Below, in pieces: positions 16,454-25,426 of a DNA stretch of 42,976 nucleotides. The notes below the pieces were generated by a model. It was not told where the DNA came from. It worked only from the letters and a program-made list of their open reading frames with translations, and searched no databases. Made by a program: the position numbers and the translations under genes. The stretch is taken from positions 1 through 42,976 of the forward strand of contig CAJWFY010000001.1 in NCBI GenBank assembly GCA_913031655.1, written 5' to 3'. Within the stretch, counting starts at the first letter, position 1; each line of letters starts with the position of its first letter. Source of the stretch: an uncultured Flavobacteriaceae bacterium. Lineage in GTDB: Bacteria > Bacteroidota > Bacteroidia > Flavobacteriales > Flavobacteriaceae.

Positions 16454-17780
16454 TTCTAATATTTTTAAGTGCTTTTTCAACGCTGCTATAAGTGACAGTA
16501 TGAATTTTGAAATATTTAATCATTTCTTTCTTCTCAAATTCATCAGCATTTAATGTATTTAAAATATTAATTAAATGCATTTTCATATGCCCTTGTTGTA
16601 TTCCAGATGTTATTAAAGACTTTATAGCACCAAAATTTTGTGCAAGCCCAGCTACAGCAACGATTTTCATTAAATCCTTTCCAGATGGATTTCCAAGTAA
16701 TTGGAGTGACCATTTCACAAGCGGGTGTAGGTTTGTTATTCCTCCAACGGTACCAAGGGAAATTGGGAGTTCTATAGAAAAAGTAAAAATATCTTTTACA
16801 ATTTTTGCATCAGACAAACTAGTATAATGTCCGTTTCTTGATGCGTAAGCATGAACACCAGCTTCAATAGCTCTAAAATCGTTTCCAGTAGCTATAATTA
16901 CAGAATCCACCCCATTCATGATTCCTTTATTATGAGTTACTGCTCTTTCTCTTTGAGTTTTTGCTATTTGTACTGCTTGAATAAATTTTTCAGCTAATTT
17001 TTTTCCGCTAAAATTCTTGTCATCACTTAATTTTTCTACTGAACAGCTCATTTCAGCTCTAACCAAACATTCGGGAACATAATTAGTTAGTATGCTCATT
17101 ATTATTTCTATGTTTTTTTCATTATTAGAAAAATTTGAATTTGAAATTGCTTGATTTTTTAAAGTTTCAGAAAACTGTTCAAGGCATGAATTGATAAAAT
17201 TAGCTCCCATAGAATCTACAGTGTCAAAAGTGGCATTGAGTTGAAAATAATTGGGAATATCAATTGTCTTATCTATTAATTCAATATCAAGAATTCCTCC
17301 TCCTCTTTTAGTCATATTAGAACTAATTTCTTTAGTATCCTCTATCAATAAATGTTTAATTTTTTTAAAAAAATCAAATAATTTATTTTTCTTTCCATTA
17401 AAAATAAAATGAACTTGCCCTGTTTTTTTAAAACTTAAAATCTTAGTTTTAAAACCACCTCTTTCTCTCCAAAATTTAGCGGCTTTACAAGCTGCAGCAA
17501 TAACAGAGCTTTCTTCAATTGCCATAGGGATAGTGTGATCTCTTCCATCAATTAAAAAATTTGGTGCTATACCTAGTGGCAGATAAAAGTTTGAAATAGT
17601 ATTTTCAGTAAATTCATCATGTATTTTTTGTAAATCTATGTCGTCATTCCAATATTGTTTTAATAATTTGGCTGATTCTAAGTTGCTTTTAAAATAAGTA
17701 GAACTAACCCATTCTATTTTTTCTTGTTTTGATAATTTAGAAAAGCCATCAATTTTATTGTTGAAATTTTGTTTTATCAT
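16443..17780 (-). CDS. mvaA: hydroxymethylglutaryl-CoA reductase, class II (degradative type by sequence)
   Basis: The protein is 445 residues. It catalyses reduction of HMG-CoA to mevalonate, the committed step of the mevalonate route to isoprenoids. Class II features are NFYLPLGIAPNFLIDG (64-79), AIEESSVIAAACKAAKFW with the catalytic Glu at 89-90, DSMGANF (189-195), VTHNKGIMNG with Lys285, GNDFRAIEAG with Asp301 and GIQQGHMKMH with His398. All four catalytic positions known from the Pseudomonas mevalonii enzyme are present. Class II enzymes were named degradative, but in Bacteroidota they serve biosynthesis. The GYDIA kinase gene overlaps its 3' end. A -7 promoter box sits only a few bases before the ATG. 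Confidence 0.93.
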   Translation of the reverse strand: MIKQNFNNKIDGFSKLSKQEKIEWVSSTYFKSNLESAKLLKQYWNDDIDLQKIHDEFTENTISNFYLPLGIAPNFLIDGRDHTIPMAIEESSVIAAACKAAKFWRERGGFKTKILSFKKTGQVHFIFNGKKNKLFDFFKKIKHLLIEDTKEISSNMTKRGGGILDIELIDKTIDIPNYFQLNATFDTVDSMGANFINSCLEQFSETLKNQAISNSNFSNNEKNIEIIMSILTNYVPECLVRAEMSCSVEKLSDDKNFSGKKLAEKFIQAVQIAKTQRERAVTHNKGIMNGVDSVIIATGNDFRAIEAGVHAYASRNGHYTSLSDAKIVKDIFTFSIELPISLGTVGGITNLHPLVKWSLQLLGNPSGKDLMKIVAVAGLAQNFGAIKSLITSGIQQGHMKMHLINILNTLNADEFEKKEMIKYFKIHTVTYSSVEKALKNIRNGL

Positions 17781-17784
17781 ATTA

Positions 17785-17792
17785 CAAAGATA
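17785..17792 (-). promoter_or_regulatory. -7 promoter box of the HMG-CoA reductase gene
   Basis: CAAAGATA on the plus strand reads TATCTTTG on the minus strand, an exact match to the Bacteroidota -7 consensus TAnnTTTG. Only 4 bases separate it from the ATG at 17778-17780, so the transcript would have almost no leader. I saw no clear -33 element. Confidence 0.5.
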
Positions 17793-17887
17793 ATCATTGT
17801 GTGATTTAATTTATTGTTATGAGTTTTTAGATTTTATTAACTTAGATATAAATAGAATTTAGATCGATTAATTTCAAAAGTGTAAAT

Positions 17888-19429
17888 ATGAATAAACCTT
17901 TAATGTTTTATATTAAATACTTTCTGTTTTTTGTAACTCTATTTTTTTTTAGTTGTAATAAATCTAATTCAATAGAAAGATCTCCGCCTAATATTATTTA
18001 TATATTGGCTGATGACTTAGGATACGGAGAGTTAGGGGTTTATGGGCAAAAATTAATTGAAACTCCCAATATTGACAAACTAGCTCAGACAGGAATGTTA
18101 TTTAATAATCATTATACTGGAGCTCCGGTTTGTGCGCCAGCTAGAAGTGTTCTTTTAACAGGAAAGCATATGGGTAACACTCATATTAGAGCTAATGATG
18201 AGAGAAATGAAAGAGGAAATGTCTGGAGTTTTAAGGCCATGCTCGATGATCCTAATTTGGAAGGTCAGGGTCCTTTACTGGACTCAATAATGACTGTTGC
18301 TAATGTTTTACAAGATAATGGGTATAAAACAGGAATGGTTGGCAAATGGGGTTTAGGAGCTCCTTTGACAAACAGTATACCTAATAAAAAAGGCTTCGAT
18401 TTTTTTTACGGATATAATTGTCAAAGACAAGCTCACACCTATTATCCAACACACTTATGGAAAAATGATAAAAGACATTTACTGAACAATTATATAGTTA
18501 CAAAGCAAGAAGGTTTGGAAGAAAATGCTGATCCATATAAAAGTGAGTCCTATAAAAAATACAACCAGAAAGATTATGCTCCTGCTTTAATGCATCGAGA
18601 AGCTTTAGATTTTATAGATAAAAATAAAAATAACAATTTCTTTCTTTATTATGCTTCCCCAATACCACATCTTCCTCTACAAGGTCCACAAAAATGGGTA
18701 GATTATTATATCAATAAATTTGGGCCCGAAGAACCTTATACAGGGAAGTCATATTTTCCAAATAAAAATCCCAGAGCTACTTATGCTGCTATGATTTCAT
18801 ATTTAGATCAACAAGTTGGAGAAATTATAGAAAAACTTAAAGAAATTGGAGAATATGAAAATACACTCATCATTTTCACTAGTGATAATGGTCCGTCTTG
18901 GGTAGATCAAGTTGACTATAATTTTTTTAACAGTACAGGATTATTTGTTAACTCAAGAAACACAATGAAGGGTAGTGTTAACGAAGGTGGTATTAGAGTT
19001 CCAATGATAGCAAGCTGGCCTAATACAATCAGTCCAGGTTCTGTTTCTAATCATATATCTTCATTTTATGATTTTTTTGCAACTGCCTGTGATATTGCTA
19101 ATATTCAAATTCCATTTTCTACAGATGGAATAAGCTTTTACCCCACATTAATAGGAAAGAATCAAACTCAACATGAGTACTTGTATTGGGAATATCCTTC
19201 TAGCGGAGGGCTTCAAGCTATAAGAATGGGTAAGTGGAAAGGAATTAAAAAAAATCTATTTAAAACAGATTCTAGATTACAACTTTATGATTTAAGTAAT
19301 GATCCAATGGAACTAATTGATGTTTCTAAAATTTTCCCGGATAAAATAAAATTGATTGAAAAGTATCTAGATGAAGCTCATTCTACTCCAACTGTGAAAA
19401 AATTTATAATTCCAATTTTGGAAAATTAA
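17888..19429 (+). CDS. lipoprotein sulfatase (S1 family, Cys type)
   Basis: The protein is 513 residues with a lipoprotein signal (LFFVTLFFFSC, Cys23). The alkaline-phosphatase-like sulfatase domain has IIYILADDLGYGELGVYG (metal ligands Asp42 and Asp43), the formylglycine site CAPAR at residues 82-86 (CxPxR), TGKHMGNTHIR, FTSDNGPSW and KGSVNEGGIRVPM. It would cleave sulfate esters from sulfated polysaccharides, as expected for a marine glycan degrader. The Cys must be converted to formylglycine by an FGE or anSME enzyme. The only FGE-like protein in the window lacks the catalytic cysteines, so maturation must come from elsewhere. It diverges from the HMG-CoA reductase gene, and the next gene is 142 bases downstream. 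Confidence 0.92.
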   Translation: MNKPLMFYIKYFLFFVTLFFFSCNKSNSIERSPPNIIYILADDLGYGELGVYGQKLIETPNIDKLAQTGMLFNNHYTGAPVCAPARSVLLTGKHMGNTHIRANDERNERGNVWSFKAMLDDPNLEGQGPLLDSIMTVANVLQDNGYKTGMVGKWGLGAPLTNSIPNKKGFDFFYGYNCQRQAHTYYPTHLWKNDKRHLLNNYIVTKQEGLEENADPYKSESYKKYNQKDYAPALMHREALDFIDKNKNNNFFLYYASPIPHLPLQGPQKWVDYYINKFGPEEPYTGKSYFPNKNPRATYAAMISYLDQQVGEIIEKLKEIGEYENTLIIFTSDNGPSWVDQVDYNFFNSTGLFVNSRNTMKGSVNEGGIRVPMIASWPNTISPGSVSNHISSFYDFFATACDIANIQIPFSTDGISFYPTLIGKNQTQHEYLYWEYPSSGGLQAIRMGKWKGIKKNLFKTDSRLQLYDLSNDPMELIDVSKIFPDKIKLIEKYLDEAHSTPTVKKFIIPILEN

Positions 19430-19571
19430 TATTAAAAAGATTGTAATAATTATATTTTAAAATAACAAAAAATATTTAAATTTCTGATTTAGTCTATGTA
19501 TTATATCTCTTTAGCTATTAATTTATTAATTTTAAGGAGTAATAAACTAAATTTAATTAATATTAAAAAAA

Positions 19572-21386
19572 ATGATCGATTTATCTTCACTTGATATATT
19601 TATAATTATTGGTTTTTTCTCAATAACTCTTACTATTGGTTTTTGGGTTTCAAAAAAATCTTCTTCAAGTTCCTCAGAATATTTTTTATCTGGAAGAAAT
19701 ATGCCGTGGTGGTTACTAGGAATTTCTATGGTTGCTACTACCTTTTCTACAGACACGCCCAATTTAGTTACCGATATTGTCAGAAATAATGGTGTTTCTG
19801 GAAATTGGGTTTGGTGGGCTTTTCTTTTAACAGGGCTTTTAACAGTTTTTGTTTATGCTAAACTTTGGAGACGATCAAATGTGTCTACTGACATGGAATT
19901 CTATGAACTGAGATACAGTGGATGGGGTGGGAAATTTTTAAGAGCTTTTAGAGCAATTTATCTTGGAGTTATATTTAACGTAATGGCTATGTCTGGAGTC
20001 ACATTAGCAGCGATAAAAATTGGTGAGATAATGCTAGGACTAACTCCAATGGAAACTATTCTTTATGCAGGTTCAATTACGGTAGTTTTTAGTACAGTTG
20101 GTGGCTTTAGAGGTGTTGTTTATACAGATTTTATTTTATTTTTCGTTGCAATGGCTGGATCAATTGGCGCGGCGTATTACTTGGTAAATCTTCCTGAAAT
20201 TGGTGGAATGGCAAATTTAATTTCAAATGAAAATGTTGCTGACAAACTTTCTATTATTCCAAATTTTGATGATCCAGATGTTTATATTCCGCTGCTTATC
20301 GTGCCACTTGCGGTGCAATGGTGGAGTTCTTGGTATCCTGGAGCTGAACCGGGTGGTGGTGGTTATATCGCCCAAAGAATGCTTGCTGCAAAAGATGAAA
20401 ATCATGCAATAGGAGCTACCTTTTTCTTTAATGTTATGCATTATGCACTAAGGCCTTGGCCTTGGATTATTGTTGCATTAGCTTCGCTGGTTATTTTTCC
20501 TGATTTAGCAAGTATTCAAAATGCTTTTCCTGGAATATCTGATGATAAGTTAGGACACGATCTTGCATATCCTGCAATGTTAACTATGCTTCCCTCTGGA
20601 CTATTAGGATTGGTAGTAGCCTCACTTGTTGCTGCATATATGTCAACTATATCAACTCACCTTAATTGGGGATCTTCATATATTGTAAATGACTTTTATA
20701 AGCAACAAATAAATAAGAATGCTACTGAAAAACAATTAGTTAATGTTGGAAGAATTTCTACGGTAACTCTATTTGTTATCAGTGCTGTTTTCGCGTTATT
20801 TTTAACTAATGCTCTTCAATTATTTGATGTTATTCTGATGTTTGGAGCTGGAACTGGACTGATTTTTATTTTAAGATGGTTTTGGTGGAGAATAAATGCT
20901 TGGAGTGAAATTTCAGCAATGTTTGTTTCTGGATTTGTATCGATTATTTTAAACTTTTCTTCACTAGGAGATACTTTGTTTTCAGACTCAGGGATGTTTC
21001 CATCTTACTATAAATTTCCATCGGTTGTTTTATTTACAACTATAATTTGGGTAATAGTAACTTTTTTAACTAAACCAGATCTAACGGAAACATTAATTAA
21101 TTTTTGTAAAAAAACTAATCCAGGAGGTCCAGGGTGGAAGAAGATTAAATCTGAAGCTGCAAATAAAAATATTTTCTTTGACAAGGGTAATGACGAAAAT
21201 ACTTGGTCAGTTCCTCTTGGGATTTTATGCATGATATGTGGCTGCTTAGCCATTTATTCAATATTATTCTCAACAGGATATTTCATTTATGGAGATATCA
21301 ATAACGGCATCTCTTTCTTGACTATTGCATTTGTTTTTGCTTGGGGACTAAAATATAATTGGAATAAATTAAAAAATATAAAATGA
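19572..21386 (+). CDS. sodium:solute symporter (SSS family), probable amino-sugar or sugar uptake
   Basis: The protein is 604 residues with about 13-14 membrane segments. SSS features are SSSSSEYFLSGRNMPWWLLGISMVATTFSTDTPN (about residues 30-63), GGFRGVVYTDFILFFVAM and LLGLVVASLVAAYMSTISTHLNWGSSYIVNDFYK. The YPGAEPGGGGYIAQRMLAAKDENHA block and RPWPW characterise a Bacteroidota subgroup that often sits in sugar-utilisation loci. The stop overlaps the start of the NagB-LmbE gene (ATGA, 21383-21386), which suggests an amino sugar as substrate. This is inference. The 142-base upstream gap is AT-rich, with no exact TAnnTTTG box. Confidence 0.87.
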   Translation: MIDLSSLDIFIIIGFFSITLTIGFWVSKKSSSSSSEYFLSGRNMPWWLLGISMVATTFSTDTPNLVTDIVRNNGVSGNWVWWAFLLTGLLTVFVYAKLWRRSNVSTDMEFYELRYSGWGGKFLRAFRAIYLGVIFNVMAMSGVTLAAIKIGEIMLGLTPMETILYAGSITVVFSTVGGFRGVVYTDFILFFVAMAGSIGAAYYLVNLPEIGGMANLISNENVADKLSIIPNFDDPDVYIPLLIVPLAVQWWSSWYPGAEPGGGGYIAQRMLAAKDENHAIGATFFFNVMHYALRPWPWIIVALASLVIFPDLASIQNAFPGISDDKLGHDLAYPAMLTMLPSGLLGLVVASLVAAYMSTISTHLNWGSSYIVNDFYKQQINKNATEKQLVNVGRISTVTLFVISAVFALFLTNALQLFDVILMFGAGTGLIFILRWFWWRINAWSEISAMFVSGFVSIILNFSSLGDTLFSDSGMFPSYYKFPSVVLFTTIIWVIVTFLTKPDLTETLINFCKKTNPGGPGWKKIKSEAANKNIFFDKGNDENTWSVPLGILCMICGCLAIYSILFSTGYFIYGDINNGISFLTIAFVFAWGLKYNWNKLKNIK

Positions 21387-23275
21387 TAATTAATTATAAA
21401 TCTCCTGGAACACTAGAGCAAACAAGGTTTGAAAAAATCCATAGTGTTATTTTTGAAGATCCAAAAAATGCATCTAAAATAGTTGCAAATGAAATAGCCG
21501 AATTAATTAAGAATAAGCAAAAAAAGAAACAAAACTGCGTATTGGGGCTAGCCACTGGTTCTTCTCCTATATCTGTATATAATGAGCTTGTTAGAATGCA
21601 CAAAGAGGATGGACTTAGTTTTTCAAATGTAATATCATTTAATTTAGACGAGTATTTTCCTATGAAAAATGATAATATTCAAAGTTATCACCACTTTATG
21701 AGTGTTCATTTATTTTCGCATGTTGACATAAAACCTGAAAATATTTTCATCCCAAAAGGTGACTTAACGAACGACGAAGTTAATGATCATTGTCAGAAAT
21801 ATGATCAGAAAATTGCAGATTTAGGTGGGATTGATTTTCAACTTTTAGGTATTGGAAGAACAGGTCATATTGGTTTTAATGAACCCGGATCAAATTATGA
21901 TTCATTAACTAGACGAGTTCACCTTAACTACATTACTAGAAATGATGCAAGAAAATCTTTTTATGGCATTGAGAATGTCCCAACTACTGCTATTACCATG
22001 GGAATTAAAACTATTAGAAAATCTAAAAGAATAGTTTTACTTGCATGGGGACAAAACAAATCATCTGTTATTAAAAAAGCTATTGAAAACGAAATTGATT
22101 CAAACATACCTGCCAGTTTTTTACAAAAACATAATAATGTAACTTTTGTATTAGATAATTCATCTTCATCAGATTTAACTAGAATTAAATCTCCATGGAA
22201 AGTAGGGTCTTGTAAATGGGATAATGAGCTTAAAGCTAAAGCAGTGATTTGGCTTTGTGAGACAACTAAAAAGTCAGTATTAAGTTTAACAGAATCTGAT
22301 TATAACGAAAATAATTTATCTGAACTGCTATTACATCAATCACCTTATGAAATAAATCTAGAAATATTTAATAAGATTCAACGAACCATAACCGGTTGGC
22401 CTGGTGGAAAACCTGATGTTGAAGATACATATAGACCAGAAAGAGCTAGCCCCTCTAAAAAGAGGGTGCTTATTTTTAGTCCTCACCCAGATGATGATGT
22501 GATTTCTATGGGAGGCACCTTTGATAGACTAGTTTCTCAAGGGCATGAAGTTCATGTAGCGTATCAAACATCTGGTAATATTGCCGTATCTAACTCTGAC
22601 GTACTTAAGTATGTTGAAGTTTATCAGAGTTTTTCAAATAAAAAAGATGAAGAATTAATAAGTTTATTAAAGTTCAATAATGAAATCTTAAATAACAAAA
22701 AAGTTAGAAATATAGCAGGCCTAATTAGAGAAAAAGAATCTCTTGGAGCTACTAGATTTGTTGGTATTCCTGATTCCAATGTGCACTTTTTAAGACTTCC
22801 TTTCTATGAAACAGGTTCTGTTAAAAAGTCTATGCCTTCGTTAGATGATAAAAAAATAATGAGTAATATTATTTCAGAAATAAAACCTCATCAAATTTAT
22901 GCAGCTGGAGATTTAGCTGATCCTCATGGGACACACAAGGTTTGTCTGGATGTATTTTTCGATGTTTTACAAGATTTAAAAAGTGAAAAATTCATGAAAG
23001 ACTGTTGGGTTTGGTTATATAGAGGAGCATGGCATGAATGGGAAACCCATCAAATTGATATGTCAGTTCCAATGAGTCCTAACCAAATATTAAGAAAAAG
23101 AAAAGCTATTTTTTATCATCAAACGCAAAAAGATAATGTCATGTTTCAAGGAGATGACAATAGAGAATTTTGGGTTAGAACTGAAGACAGGAATAGAGCC
23201 ATTGCAAAAAGATTTAGGGAAATAGGGTTGTCAGATTATGCAGCTATCGAAACTTTTAAAAGATACCATTTTTAG
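21383..23275 (+). CDS. nagB: glucosamine-6-phosphate deaminase fused to a LmbE/PIG-L deacetylase domain
   Basis: The protein is 630 residues in two domains. Residues about 20-290 are NagB: LATGSSPISVYNELVRMH, NLDEYFPM (Asp89), GIGRTGHIGFNEPGS (His162, Glu167), then AITMGIKTI. The Escherichia coli enzyme has Asp at the position of Thr160. Residues about 360-600 are a LmbE/PIG-L domain with an intact zinc motif: SPHPDDD (His368, Asp371) and DPHGTHK (His515, His518). NagB turns glucosamine-6-phosphate into fructose-6-phosphate and ammonia. The second domain could deacetylate N-acetylglucosamine-6-phosphate in the same chain. This two-domain form is known in Bacteroidota. It is coupled to a symporter gene and followed by a CutC gene. 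Confidence 0.88.
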   Translation: MIINYKSPGTLEQTRFEKIHSVIFEDPKNASKIVANEIAELIKNKQKKKQNCVLGLATGSSPISVYNELVRMHKEDGLSFSNVISFNLDEYFPMKNDNIQSYHHFMSVHLFSHVDIKPENIFIPKGDLTNDEVNDHCQKYDQKIADLGGIDFQLLGIGRTGHIGFNEPGSNYDSLTRRVHLNYITRNDARKSFYGIENVPTTAITMGIKTIRKSKRIVLLAWGQNKSSVIKKAIENEIDSNIPASFLQKHNNVTFVLDNSSSSDLTRIKSPWKVGSCKWDNELKAKAVIWLCETTKKSVLSLTESDYNENNLSELLLHQSPYEINLEIFNKIQRTITGWPGGKPDVEDTYRPERASPSKKRVLIFSPHPDDDVISMGGTFDRLVSQGHEVHVAYQTSGNIAVSNSDVLKYVEVYQSFSNKKDEELISLLKFNNEILNNKKVRNIAGLIREKESLGATRFVGIPDSNVHFLRLPFYETGSVKKSMPSLDDKKIMSNIISEIKPHQIYAAGDLADPHGTHKVCLDVFFDVLQDLKSEKFMKDCWVWLYRGAWHEWETHQIDMSVPMSPNQILRKRKAIFYHQTQKDNVMFQGDDNREFWVRTEDRNRAIAKRFREIGLSDYAAIETFKRYHF

Positions 23276-23288
23276 TTATATTTCCTAA

Positions 23289-23912
23289 ATGCAAACTATC
23301 AAAGAAGTATGCGTTGATTCACTAGCAGATGCTGTAGCTGCAGAGAAAAATGGGGCTAACAGAATTGAGTTATGTGGAAGATTAGACCTAGATGGGTTGA
23401 CTCCTTCTAGAAAACTAATTAAAGAAACTTTTTCTACTTTAAAAATACCAATTAGAGTAATGATTAGACCAAAACACCCTTCTTTTATATACTCAGAATA
23501 CGAAATAAATATCATGATTGAAGACATCAATTTTTGTAAAAAAATAGGACTAGACGGTGTGGTTTTTGGATGTTTAGATGAAAATTCAAATTTTGATATG
23601 ACACAAATAAATAAACTTTCAAAAATTGCAAAGCCTCTAAATGTTATTATTCATAAAGCCATTGATTCTACTAGTTCAGTTATAAATTCTTTGATATTAA
23701 TATCTGACAATAAAAATATTAATGGAGTGTTAACATCTGGCGGACACCGTTTTGCCGTAAATGCTGTAGATATTCTAAAAAAAATGTTAGATTTAGTTCC
23801 TAGTAGCTTTGAAGTTATTTCTGCTGGGGGTATTACTTACGAGAATTTCGATAGGTTACATTCTCAAATTGAAGGGAAATATTATCATGGTAAAAAAATA
23901 ATTAAATTTTAA
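23289..23912 (+). CDS. cutC: CutC family TIM-barrel protein
   Basis: The protein is 207 residues. The opening KEVCVDSLADAVAAEKNGANRIELCGRLDLDGLTPS, then RVMIRPK (about 59-65), IHKAID, GVLTSGG and VISAGGITYENF match CutC (PF03932). The protein is shorter at the C-terminus than the 248-residue E. coli CutC, but similar short forms exist in other bacteria. The name refers to copper homeostasis, which is weakly supported. In Bacteroidota CutC genes often accompany glycosidase and amino-sugar genes, as here, directly after NagB-LmbE. A role in sugar metabolism is at least as likely as one in copper handling. Confidence 0.85.
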   Translation: MQTIKEVCVDSLADAVAAEKNGANRIELCGRLDLDGLTPSRKLIKETFSTLKIPIRVMIRPKHPSFIYSEYEINIMIEDINFCKKIGLDGVVFGCLDENSNFDMTQINKLSKIAKPLNVIIHKAIDSTSSVINSLILISDNKNINGVLTSGGHRFAVNAVDILKKMLDLVPSSFEVISAGGITYENFDRLHSQIEGKYYHGKKIIKF

Positions 23913-23921
23913 TAAATAAAT

Positions 23922-25421
23922 ATGAGTAATCACGCTGAACTTCAACAAAAAACACTTTTCGGACATCCTATAGGATTATTTGTGTTATTTTTTACTGAGT
24001 TATGGGAACGATTTAGCTACTATGGTATGAGAGCAATTCTTGTTTTGTATTTAGTGTCTGAAACATCTGGTGACAATCCAGGAATGGGTTGGGCAGATGG
24101 CGATGCTATCGCTTTATACGGTTGGTATACAATGTTTGTTTATTTAGCAACAATACCTGGCGGAATTCTAGCAGACAGGTTTTTAGGACAAAGAAAATCT
24201 GTTATGGTTGGAGGTCTTTTACTTTGTTTTGGGCATGGAATTTTAGCAGTTCAGGCATTATGGGCTTTTTATACTGGATTAACTTTTATTGTATTAGGAG
24301 TAGGTTGCTTAAAAGGTAATATTTCTACTATGGTTGGTGGGCTTTACAGCAAAAGTGATAATGACAAAAGAGATATGGGTTTTTATATTTTTTATATGGG
24401 AATCAATGTGGGCGCCGCTGTTTCTGCTATCGTGGTTGGTTATATTGGTGAAGTATATAACTGGCATTATGGCTTTGGTTTAGCTGGTATTGGGATGGCT
24501 ATAGGTCAATTTGTTTACTGGAAAGGCCAAAAATATTTAAGTCATGTTGGTAATATGATTGAATTAGATTCTACAGAGAAAAAATCTGAAAATTTATTTT
24601 TACAAATTTTTAAAAAATCAAATTCTTTGATAGGGTTTTCTGTCACTGCACTTTTGGGTTTATACATAGGATATAGTGGAGATTGGAGTTATGGCCTACT
24701 ACTAATTGGTATTTCTTTTGCAGTTGGATTTGCAATTGTAGTTTATAATGACGGAAATAAAATTGAAAAAGATAGAATTTTAGTAACCTATTTAGCTTTT
24801 TTAATTGTTATAGTATTTTGGGGCGCCTTTGAACAAGCTGGTGGATTGATGAATTTATATGCATCACAAAAGACGGATTTAGCTTTAGGAAACTTTATGG
24901 TTCCTGCAAGTTGGTTTCAGTCTGTAAATGCTACATATATTTTAATTTTTGCAACTACGGTAGGATCTTTCTGGATTTGGTGGAAAAAGAAGGGATATGA
25001 GCATTCTTCGATATTTAAAATGGCTGTTGGAGTAATTATAATGGGATTAGGCTTTTCATTTATGTCACTAGCATCTAAAGAAGTTTCATATGATGCTGCA
25101 GGTGAGATTACTCAAAAATCTGCAATGTATTGGTTGGTGCTAGCTTATCTTTTCCATACTATTGGTGAATTATGCGCATCTCCTGTAGCACTTTCATTTG
25201 TAACGAAATTAGCTCCAGCTAGATGGGGAGCTTTTATGATGGGGTCTTATTTTGCTGCAACTGGTCTTGGAAATAAAGTTGCCGGTCTAATAGGTGAAAA
25301 TGCTTCAGAAGCTGGAGATTTTTGGACTTTTACAGGAATAACTATTTTTTGCACGATTTTTGGAGTATTAGTAATTCTAATAATTAAGCCACTTAAAAGA
25401 ATGGTGCACAATGCAGAATAA
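23922..25421 (+). CDS. POT-family proton-dependent oligopeptide transporter
   Basis: The protein is 499 residues with about 14 membrane segments. The N-terminal ELWERFSYYGMRAILVLYL (residues about 26-44) is the ExxERFxYYG motif of POT/PTR2 transporters. GGILADRFLGQRKSVMVGG is the MFS loop, and GVGCLKGNISTMVGGLY corresponds to the second PTR2 signature. FWGAFEQAGGLMNLYASQ lies in a later helix. Members import di- and tripeptides with protons. Next to an amino-sugar gene it may also serve peptidoglycan- or chitin-associated peptides, but this is speculative. It follows CutC after 9 bases and precedes the thioredoxin-like gene by 5. Confidence 0.9.
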   Translation: MSNHAELQQKTLFGHPIGLFVLFFTELWERFSYYGMRAILVLYLVSETSGDNPGMGWADGDAIALYGWYTMFVYLATIPGGILADRFLGQRKSVMVGGLLLCFGHGILAVQALWAFYTGLTFIVLGVGCLKGNISTMVGGLYSKSDNDKRDMGFYIFYMGINVGAAVSAIVVGYIGEVYNWHYGFGLAGIGMAIGQFVYWKGQKYLSHVGNMIELDSTEKKSENLFLQIFKKSNSLIGFSVTALLGLYIGYSGDWSYGLLLIGISFAVGFAIVVYNDGNKIEKDRILVTYLAFLIVIVFWGAFEQAGGLMNLYASQKTDLALGNFMVPASWFQSVNATYILIFATTVGSFWIWWKKKGYEHSSIFKMAVGVIIMGLGFSFMSLASKEVSYDAAGEITQKSAMYWLVLAYLFHTIGELCASPVALSFVTKLAPARWGAFMMGSYFAATGLGNKVAGLIGENASEAGDFWTFTGITIFCTIFGVLVILIIKPLKRMVHNAE

Positions 25422-25426
25422 TTTTT

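Noticed and set aside
16454..16480. Earlier ATG of the GYDIA kinase at 16480
   Set aside because: The family N-terminal strand starts at the 16453 ATG; the extra nine residues only translate the overlap with HMG-CoA reductase. It is not strictly excluded.
19430..19571. AT-rich gap with a small ATTTTAAAAT palindrome after the sulfatase gene
   Set aside because: The stem has no G-C pair and no following T run, so it is not a credible terminator. No small gene or RNA is evident.
19553..19762. Open frame antisense to the start of the symporter at 19572
   Set aside because: It mirrors the symporter N-terminus, has no recognisable motif and no promoter box.
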